Assembly: GCA_023213395.1 (NCBI GenBank)
Contig: CM041465.1
Coordinates: 61,511,741 to 61,575,740, forward strand
Source of the DNA: Cycas panzhihuaensis
Lineage: Eukaryota; Cycadophyta
DNA length: 64,000 nucleotides
Direction: 5' to 3'
Shown: in pieces, positions 56,818-64,000 of the stretch
How positions within the stretch are numbered: the first letter of the stretch is position 1
How the letters are laid out: each line of letters starts with the position of its first letter
Translations under genes and position numbers: made by a program
The notes under the pieces: generated by a model
The model's input: the letters and a program-made list of their open reading frames with translations, nothing else
Databases searched by the model: none
What the model was told of the DNA's origin: nothing

Positions 56818-57963
56818 TATGTGTTAGAAGATATACCAACTAATCGACTTATCCAGTTATATATAGATGGTTTGATAACTGAGATCCAAGCTGATGTTAA
56901 AATCCAAGAACCAAAGGACCTTAATAAGGCAATACAGTTAGCCAAAATACATGAAGATAAACATAATACCTTACACAAATCGGGCACAGATCGCTATATC
57001 CCTCCTCCTAATCGACATGATCTTCTACCAAGTGCTCAACATAGACACGTATCAGTCATTCCAAATCGACCTGCTAAACCCATCATTCAAAAAACAAAAA
57101 CAGAGCAAGAAGAATTAAGAAGAAAAAATCTCTGCTTCAGATGTGAGGAGAAGTGGGAACCTAGGCATCGATGTCAAAAGAACCTGTTATATACAATCCG
57201 ACTACTACCAGATGATAATATTGATGAAGAAGAACAAGGATCAGAAAATAATCAAGAAAATTATTATAACGCCGAACATCAAGAAAGCTACAGTAATTCT
57301 GGGGCCAACCATTCGAAAATGTCACTATCATTTATGAACAGTTTTAATCAATCAAATACCCTAAAGCTACAAGGATCTATCAAAAATCAAGTCAGAACAA
57401 TTTTGGTAGATTCCGGGAGCACACATAATTTTATTGATCGAAACTGTGCACAACAATTAAAGTTATTTCCATTAAGGACTCCTTGTTTCCAGGTCACTGT
57501 TGGAGGAAGACAGGTAATCTCTGGTCAAGGTGTAATGAAGAACCTTAGCCTCACGCTAAATGAAGTCAGTATTATAGAAGATTTCTATGTCGTCGATGTT
57601 GGAGGTGTAGATGTGGTGCTGGGCAGTCAATGGCTCAGTACACTAGGAACTTTTGAAATGAATATTCATGAACAATTTATGCAGTTTAAGAAAGAAGGGA
57701 GAATCATCACGTTATCGGGAAAAGGATTGAATAAAACAAAAATCATACCACGCAAGGATCAAGGTGAAGAATTTAAGAAGCAACCACAAGCATTCCAAAA
57801 ACACAGCCGAGATTTTCAACCCGAAGAATCTTCCAAATCCATACAACATCTATCTAATCACCTAATGGACTCTACTACAATGAAGGATAGTATACGTTTA
57901 AAGGACTGCACTCGTTCGACTATGTTTCGTGGGAAACATCTCAAGAGGGAGGACTTGTTATGA
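56818..57963 (+). CDS. Chromovirus Gag C-terminus plus protease, open frame (CV2)
   Basis: A 380-codon frame, the longest in the window, in a chromovirus related to CV1. It opens after a TAA at 56815 and its first codon is GTG, so it is a 5'-truncated gag without its natural start; the first in-frame Met is about residue 166. Domains: Gag C-terminus (LIQLYIDGLITEIQADVKIQ), zinc knuckle CFRCEEKWEPRHRC near residue 105-118, then an aspartic protease with intact DSGSTHNFID (about 57410) and VVDVGGVDVVLGSQW. After about 57730 the frame runs through 220 bp of unassigned sequence into the polypurine tract, so RT, RNase H and integrase are deleted. It stops six bases inside the LTR. Confidence 0.85.
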   Translation, partial: YVLEDIPTNRLIQLYIDGLITEIQADVKIQEPKDLNKAIQLAKIHEDKHNTLHKSGTDRYIPPPNRHDLLPSAQHRHVSVIPNRPAKPIIQKTKTEQEELRRKNLCFRCEEKWEPRHRCQKNLLYTIRLLPDDNIDEEEQGSENNQENYYNAEHQESYSNSGANHSKMSLSFMNSFNQSNTLKLQGSIKNQVRTILVDSGSTHNFIDRNCAQQLKLFPLRTPCFQVTVGGRQVISGQGVMKNLSLTLNEVSIIEDFYVVDVGGVDVVLGSQWLSTLGTFEMNIHEQFMQFKKEGRIITLSGKGLNKTKIIPRKDQGEEFKKQPQAFQKHSRDFQPEESSKSIQHLSNHLMDSTTMKDSIRLKDCTRSTMFRGKHLKREDLL

Positions 57964-58201
57964 ACCTCCTTAACAAGCTTAAATTAATTAATTGTTAAAT
58001 GAATAGGTGCAGTTGATAGGGCACAACCCTCCATGAAAGGGTATAATGTGCATATAAATTGAGCACCAAATTGTAACATGGACATCACATTTTTTATCTA
58101 ATCAATCAAACTTGGTCAATTGACTATAACTTTGCTCCAAATACGGGCGAGCTCTCTTGTGCTTTCTTGTTGTCTTCAAGTTATGAACTGGGTTCGTAAC
58201 A
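57956..58201 (+). repeat. CV2 3' LTR
   Basis: 246 bp, starts TGTTATGAACCTCC after the purine tract CAAGAGGGAGGA and ends GGTTCGTAACA, followed by GAGGA. It is similar to CV1 LTRs in the first third only. Confidence 0.8.
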
Positions 58202-59159
58202 GAGGAGACACTCTTGTAGCCTAGGTAGTGGGTGAGGTAGTGCCAAAGGCTAAGGAGATGGAGGTAGTAATAAGGGGAGCTACCATAGAGGAGGTGATCA
58301 TCTGGGCAGAGGAGCCAACCATCCCCAGAGGTGAGATTCTATCCTGACTCAACATCCTTTCAATCACTTACTATTTGTCTAGATGATTTTATTTAAATTT
58401 AGATGCTTTTTCATATATATGCTAGACTAACACATGGTATATGTGGTTTGGTAGGGGGAGTAGAGATAATGAGGCTATTTTAGGTGATAGTTTGTAAGTT
58501 ATTCTCCTAGATTTACACAAAGGGACAACCTCCCATCTTGGCTAGTGAGGAGGCTCGGTCAGTAGGGCCACACATAGTAGCATTTTCCCCATTGATCTGA
58601 GCTAGAGATATATGGGTGGAAGAGCCCTAGGAGCTCCAAGAGAGCGTTGGATAGATGCAGGATACCCTAGAAATACTACATGCAGAGAGGGGCCAGTTGG
58701 AAGTTGAGAGAGATACCCTGGAGGGTCAGGTTCAAGCACTAGAGGCCCAGGGAGGAGGAGGAGTAGACAGGGATACGGAAAGTAGGAACCAGATCACCAT
58801 GCTAGAGGAGAGGCTCTAAGGAGTAGAGGGAGAAAGGGATCATATCTAGGCTAGATATGATCAACTGGTGGAGTAAATTCATGACTAGGTCATCATGCAG
58901 TAGGTCATATACACATAGCATAATGATGACCCAGAGGAGGCCTTAGGATGAGAAGATAAAGGCGTGGAGCTCGTAATGATGCTATAGGATCCTAGGAGGT
59001 ATGTGATCCCCTAGCGAGGGATCTTGTAGTTGAGGGGATAATACCCCTTGAGGGCACGACGTCAAGGAGATTATATACTATAGATTTTGGGTAGGAAAGC
59101 ATTAGACCTCCAAGGAGTTTTCACCATATGTAGAGACATGATTGTACTCCTCCCTGTAA

Positions 59160-59840
59160 GGATTCTAGCTTCCTAAGGTATGACGCCTAGATGATGATAT
59201 ACTATATGATTTTATTTTACCATATTATTTATACATATATAGATGGGGGCCAATTAGTACCCCATTTTACACATGATGATGATGCTATGATGGATTTGTA
59301 ATGTTATAACTTTCTTGTATAGTTTGTTTATTTATATGATGCATAGAGAGACAGATGTATGCATATGGATATGGGTGTACAAGGGGTCATGCATTTTGAT
59401 GATTTTAATTGGTTGTTATGTATGGTTCTTATTAGATTAGATTATATGTAGATGATACTTGTGCTTCCTTTCATGCAATACCACACTCATAGTAGGCACA
59501 CCTAATCACCATGTATATCGATGATGGATACGTATGAGACTAGGAGGGGGTGCTACACATGTCTACCTGGGGTGACAAAGGGGCATGGATGCCTAAGAAA
59601 AAGGCCCTAGTTGGGAAGTGACTCTATGCTCGAAAGTGAAGGAGGTTTACTTACCTAACTAGAAAAAGAGGTCTCCCTCAAGAGGGGGACAAGAGATGCA
59701 ATGCAAATAACCAAGTCAAAAGGATAAGGAGCCACTTTAAACCATCATTACACCTATGACTAGGAGAAATAATGATGCATCTAGAATGGTAGTTTAGGCT
59801 TGTTTCAGAGTGAGAGAGGGGTGTGCCTAATCTACTCGGG
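59160..59840. other. Convergent intergenic region, Tat-IV
   Basis: Matches Tat-III 40200-40890: AT-rich 3' end of the antisense unit, then an inverted repeat with TTTAAACCATCATTA near 59736 and GAATGGTAGTTTAGG at 59784-59798. No gene. Confidence 0.5.
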
Positions 59841-60160
59841 AGTAGGGAGGGTCACATGAGGCATAGAGGTGGATGATGAAGGGTAGGCCTTGTATGGCTA
59901 GGCCTACTAGTAAAATAATTTTAGTTGGAACTAGATGGATGAAATGGACTTAACGTATGATGGATAGTATGGTGAGGTTGCATCTAAGTAGGATTGACTA
60001 TGGTCCTAGATGAGGATCTAGAGCATGAAGAAGAAGTACCTCTATGAGCAGCTCGTTGACACAGATGCCTATATGAAGTCACTTAGGGAGGGAAAAAAGG
60101 TGAAAGAAATGATTAGTTTAGAACCAGAGGCTCAGGAGCTAATGTAGAATACAGAGAAGA
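59840..60160. other. Unassigned insert replacing integrase and RT in Tat-IV
   Basis: About 320 bp with no counterpart in the other Tat copies, exactly where about 3.3 kb of pol is missing. On plus, an ATG at 60025 opens 39 codons (LYEQLVDTDAYMKSLREG, then EPEAQELM) ending in TAG; composition is protein-like but I do not recognise it. It may be filler copied from elsewhere when the deletion was repaired. Confidence 0.45.
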
Positions 60161-60164
60161 GGGA

Positions 60165-61220
60165 ATATCAGATTGGGATATCTCCCTAGGTGTGCTTGAA
60201 ACTAGGGTGATGTGCCAAAGAGGGGGCTCATGGCCCTCATTATCTGACTTGGAATCACCCATGAGGGCTAGGTAATCATAACTACCTACACCAATAGGGG
60301 CAAACCTGACTAGGTTGGGTTCATGATGAGGTATAGGTTCTATTTGATGAAGGCCAGTGTCCTAAAAAAGGGTCCCCATGGAAGGGATAGCCTCCTTAAG
60401 ATCACTATCTTCATCATTGAAGACAACCTAGCAGGCTGGATGAGAAGTGTGAGATGGTAGAGGCTCATGGGTGACAACTTTAACTTGTTCTTAATGGACA
60501 AACTTAAGTTTCCCCTAATGCAAGGAGCAAATATCTCCTATTTAGTCGATCTATGATTAACCTAATAGGAGGTTATACTCTACATCGATATCGAGTATAA
60601 CAACATCAACAGAAATAGTCTTCCCTCCTAAGGTGAGTGAAAAGGAGACTTCTTGGTTCCATCATATCCTTAGCATTTCTAAGGGACAGACTTGAGAGCC
60701 ACTATGCCTAACTCCTTAAGTATATTTATAGGCATAGCATTAACTGAGGAACCATTATCTACAATGGTCCTCTTTATGATAAAATTAGGGGTGTCAATAG
60801 AAATGATGAATAGGTAATTCAAAAGCTTTTCTCATTCACTGGTAGGTAGGAGATCCTAAGGATTAAATCAAATGATAGGAGGTCCATGGGAGGTGGTACC
60901 TACAACATGGATTAGGGGTGTCAATAGAAATGATGAATAGGTAATTCAAAAGCTTTTCTCATTCACTGGTAGGTAGAAGATCCTAAGGATTAAATCAAAT
61001 GATAGGAGGTCCACGGGAGGTGGTACCTACAACATGGACAAGAGCATCTTGTTGGGCAAGAGCCTCAAGAAGAAGAGTGCATTGCTTTGGATAACTCCTC
61101 AAGATGTCCATCATGGATATCCTGATAGCCATGACATGAAGCTCATTTATGATTGAGAAGGGTTTCCCTTTCGTGGTTGGTTGGGGAAGTGCTCTTCAGA
61201 AATCATAGTGAACAGGGCAA
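60165..61220 (-). pseudogene. Tat-IV protease and linker remnant with tandem duplication
   Basis: Linker with the AGVGSYDYL-type motif near 60270, then protease. The core around 60740-60770 is the complement of ATTAACTGAGGAACCATTAT, a degraded NGSSVNAM. A 127-bp direct duplication (60784-60910 and 60911-61037) lies at the core; 127 is not a multiple of three, so it also shifts the frame. MDVL-type sequence at 61080-61120 follows as in Tat-II. Confidence 0.65.
60784..61037. repeat. 127-bp tandem duplication
   Basis: Two adjacent copies, differing by eye at two bases (GGTAGGAG/GGTAGAAG and TCCATGGG/TCCACGGG). Other Tat copies have a single unit here. Confidence 0.9.
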
Positions 61221-61259
61221 ACATGAATGGTCTTAGGGAGCAAAGGAATCTTAGAAGGA

Positions 61260-63735
61260 GGGTTGTCCAAGGGAGGATCAAGTTAGGAAGAGGAAGAGGT
61301 ACCTATTGCCTCTTTAGTTGCTTGAGACTGAGTCAAAGCATATAGAGTTATAGTATTGAGCATTTGGATGACTCTCTTTCTCTTATTTCAGGATTGAGAA
61401 GCCAAGGGGGTTTGATGGTGAGAACTGAAAGAAGAGGAGGAACTTCTTGCCCCCTTACCCTTAGCTTGTATGGGATGAGGGTTAGGAGATCTCCCCATGT
61501 TCCAATTCCCCCTTTGCTAGATGTGTTGATCTTGTTCCCCATGTTTGGGGAAGGGATCTCTATGGATGGGTTGGTCTAAGTTGGGCCTAAATGCTCACTT
61601 GGGAGAGGAATCATAATGTAGAGTGGGTTTAGGATGTTGTGCCCTCTATTATGAATCCTCATGAAAGCATTCACCATGGATGGAGCACAACGTCTTCTCT
61701 AAGGAAGGATTAGTCTTCCTTGTTCGAGAAGAATAGGTATTTCTATCCTTGGGAGGTGCTACTTAGGAAGCCTAGTGAATAGGTTTATAGGAGTTTAGTG
61801 ATAGGGGAGGAGCTTGGAGCTTAAGGTCCTTCATCATACATTCGAACAAATGTATGGTAGAGGTCAAAGGATTCAAAGTCTTCTCTATTGAGTGGGTTGA
61901 AGACTTTGGGGGTTGTTGTGGTTTGTTATCATGAGACGAAGGGGGTGGCTCATATTATTGTGACTATTTAAGAGGTTTCTTGAGACCTTCTTGGATCTCA
62001 ATAGCCTTGAGAGCTAAACACTTGGTTATGGAAGAGTCACATGTTATTGCCCCTATTTTAAGGACCTTAACATGCACCTTGAGATAGAGGGCATTCATAA
62101 AGAGATCCCTTTTTATCTCCTCAGGTAATGTGGCCTTTATGGAGTGAAGGAGATCGTGAAAACACCTAACAAAGTCATGACTCATCTCCTCGTGACCTTG
62201 TTTAAGAGATAATAAGTCTTTCATTCTACTCTCGAAGGGATGAGTAATGTAAAATAGTTGTAAAACTCATCTATGAGTTGTTGGAATGAATGAATTGAAT
62301 GGGCAGGGAGGCAATAGAACCACTTAAGGGCATCACCCTACAAAGAACATGGAAAGAGTTTCATTAGGATGTGATCATAGGCCCAGTAATTGATACATGC
62401 CATGAAGAAACTCCTGACATGCTTAGTTGGGTCTTACGAAGAGATCTTATCAAACTTGGGCATCTGAGGAGGATGGGGTGGTACGTTGGTCCTTAGCAGC
62501 TTGATGGACAAAGGAGTTGACCTATAGTCAATGAAGGGACAAGCCCTTGGTTGAGTGGATGGGTCAACAAAAGTCAAAGGAGGAGGCGAGTATGGATATC
62601 TAAATCCTTCTTGAGAGGTCTGACTAGAAGGGGGATATAAAATCCCTTCCACTTGGTAGGAAGAGACTAATCCTAGATGTGAAGGAACTGGGAGAGAGGT
62701 GAATGGGTAAGAGGGGCACATTCCTCCTTGAGGATATGCCCCTTGTTGAAAGAGAACTTAGGAAAAGAAGCCTTGAGGAGGAATTTGTCCTTCTTACGAA
62801 GGTGCCACATATAAGGTGACGTATAAAGATGAAGCAGATGGGTGTGGCACTGGATTCTACCCATATAGACCACCTATAGGTGGTGTAATGCCATATGGGT
62901 GGAGGGAGTCTATGCCATAGATAGGAAGGGGATTTCCCTTTCCATGCCCCAAAGATTGGGAAGTGTATCATAAGGGCACGTAAAGGGAGGGATCCCTATA
63001 TTAGGGTTAAAAGCATATAGGAATTTTCCCTATGTAACTAGAGGAAGAGGGATATGTAGGTCCCCAAGGTCGAGTAAGAGATAGGTAGACCAAGGTTGGT
63101 TGAGGTGTGGTCACTTGGGTAGGAGGATGTATACTCAATCCTATTTTGGAGGTGAGTATGCCTCAACTAGTCCCTAAAGTATGGGGGACACATGAGGAAG
63201 AGGAAACAATGAGGGATGGCCCTGTTATGGGTATCAAATTAGAATTAGAAGAGTATAGATGCACAGATGAGGAAGAGGAGGGAACTACACTATGCAATAT
63301 GCTCTCCAACCACTTTGGAGGTGGTTGGAGACTTGCAACTTGGAAGTATTGATGTAGCACTTCCACTACATTCATAGGAGGGGTTCCTACTTGCTCATAT
63401 TAGGTAGAAGTCTCCTCAAATGAAGTAGACCCTACAAGATGATCCTCATGGGTACTCTCACCAAGGTTGTGATATCCCATGGGAGAAGAAGCCCCACATC
63501 ATGTGTGGGGAGATGGTGGATACTTCAATGCTCTTGATCACACTGATAGAAGATGGGATCATCGCCCTCTTGGGCAAGACCCTGGAAAGAGGTTGAATAT
63601 TATTGTTGAGTTTTAGAAACATAGGTGTGATAAGCCCATTCTAAATAGAATCCCTCCATAGCTGATTTGAAATCAGACAAAGGAAGGGGAGAATAAAGTG
63701 ACTCTTTTGAAGAAGGAGAAATGCCTCATAAATGA
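61260..63735 (-). pseudogene. Tat-IV gag remnant
   Basis: Capsid segment 61964-62224: MKDLLSLKQGHEEMSHDFVR, then LPEEIKRDLFMNALYLKVHV and CLALKAIEIQEGLKKPLK. NVPPHPPQMPKFD at about 62440-62480 corresponds to NLPPHPPKVHRFD of Tat-II. Basic Ser-rich tail and degraded knuckle at 61300-61760; Pro-rich N-terminal half at 62434-63700. Same order as the other copies, with many stops. Confidence 0.72.
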
Positions 63736-63895
63736 TGAGATAATCATTGCATTCAAGTTCCTCCTAAGATTTTAGAAGAAAGAGAGACAAGTAGTATAAA
63801 GAATATTGAGAGTTGCCCAATAAATTAGGAAGGGATGCCAAAAAGAGAGAGGCAATGCTAACTTAAAGGAAACTAGAATGGTTCCTTTATTGGCA

Positions 63896-63915
63896 AGTCC
63901 CTAGTATGGTTGTCA
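63896..63915 (-). promoter_or_regulatory. Tat-IV primer-binding site
   Basis: Plus strand AGTCCCTAGTATGGTTGTCA, a decayed version of the Tat-III site, directly next to the LTR. Confidence 0.5.
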
Positions 63916-63916
63916 G

Positions 63917-64000
63917 TGGAAGCGTGCCTTTATGGGGTCACTAAACACAAGAATATCGAGCCTACACTATCACTATACTAGGGGCTCAAAGGTCCCTAGA
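63917..64000 (-). repeat. Tat-IV 5' LTR, start only
   Basis: TGGAAGCGTGCCTTTATGGGGTC with CACTAAAC following matches 32783 onward. It runs off the window. Confidence 0.7.

Larger units (their letters stand above)
56337..58201 (+). mobile_element. Composite element: inverted TRIM joined to a truncated chromovirus
   Basis: GAGGA lies immediately before 56337 and immediately after 58201, with TG at the left end and CA at the right. Left part (56337-56729) is a TRIM-like element in minus orientation; right part (56730-58201) is the 3' half of gag, protease and the 3' LTR of a chromovirus in plus orientation. There is no chromovirus 5' LTR and no pol. The outer ends, TGTAACGAACC and the complement of GGTTCGTAACA, are near-matching inverted U5 termini. 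The unit looks integrated as a whole. Confidence 0.75.
54530..59160 (+). pseudogene. Tat-IV antisense gene with PMD-like core, split by the composite element
   Basis: Collinear with Tat-III 37530-40200. Leader and donor-like GTGAGTGG (54705), T-rich possible intron to about 55230, then the core: FHLPRVGDVTIMPGDIRRIL (55430-55490), REVPRFFT, GGWMATI, CWFLYYFRVVALPGGPHPIS and FRVTEDQVHVW. Next come an acidic linker (DDDGGNGGDG near 56110), the composite insertion at 56337-58201, and a coiled-coil tail (58640-58830, LEILHAERGQLEVERDTLEG). Domain order is the same in both copies, which supports one ancestral protein. Stops show it is dead here. Confidence 0.55.
32783..64000 (-). mobile_element. 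Tat-IV: Tat element lacking integrase and RT
   Basis: 3' LTR in two parts (32783-32920 and 49982-53036), internal region 53037-63916, start of the 5' LTR 63917-64000. The 3' part keeps aRNH remnants and the antisense PMD-like unit; the 5' part keeps gag, protease and linker. Compared with Tat-III, about 3.3 kb covering integrase and RT (equivalent of 40900-44230) is absent, replaced by about 320 bp of unrelated sequence. It could move only with enzymes from another element. Confidence 0.75.

Noticed and set aside
61364-61579. Plus-strand ORF in Tat-IV gag
   Set aside because: Antisense shadow of the basic gag tail.

Overview
The window is plant heterochromatin built almost entirely of nested LTR retrotransposons. 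I see no ordinary host gene, rRNA or tRNA gene. Three things point to a seed plant, probably an angiosperm: Tat-type Ty3/gypsy elements with a second (archaeal-type) RNase H, chromoviruses primed by initiator tRNA-Met, and a terminal-repeat-in-miniature (TRIM) element with the same primer. I cannot name the species.

Five Tat-family elements lie with their sense strand on minus. I name them Tat-V (oldest, the host of everything else), Tat-I, Tat-II, Tat-III and Tat-IV. Layout: Tat-I covers 1-23977 and is interrupted in its 5' LTR by the complete element Tat-II (8265-22895, target-site duplication TATTC on both sides). Tat-V gag follows at 23978-25754 and resumes at 32169. Between these two pieces sits a degenerate chromovirus, CV1 (25755-32168, plus strand). 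Tat-V's primer site and the start of its LTR are at 32477-32782. There Tat-IV was inserted (32783 to the window end), and its 3' LTR was in turn split by Tat-III (32921-49981). Finally a small composite element (56337-58201, duplication GAGGA) sits inside Tat-IV.

Read on the minus strand, a Tat element runs: 5' LTR, primer-binding site, Gag, protease, reverse transcriptase plus a degenerate RNase H, integrase, then an unusual 3' segment. This segment carries a gene on the opposite (plus) strand and, after it, the archaeal-type RNase H. The antisense gene has a TATA box conserved in all three copies that can be compared, a conserved leader and a candidate splice donor. It has a core resembling the plant mobile domain (PMD), an acidic Gly-rich linker and a coiled-coil tail. 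Tat-II has lost the PMD-like core but keeps promoter, leader and tail. Tat-IV has lost integrase and reverse transcriptase.

The most unusual object is the 1.87-kb composite at 56337-58201. Its left part is a TRIM-like element with 65-bp terminal repeats, in inverted orientation. Its right part is a 5'-truncated chromovirus keeping an open Gag-protease frame and a 3' LTR but no pol. Perfect 5-bp duplications flank the whole unit, so it appears to have been integrated as one piece. Both outer ends are nearly identical U5 termini, which suggests that one integrase can use both families.

Tat-II and the composite are CpG-rich and comparatively intact. The other elements are AT-rich and riddled with stops of the C-to-T type, as expected of old methylated insertions. 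Boundaries come from reading repeat pairs and duplications by eye; coordinates of decayed coding regions are approximate.
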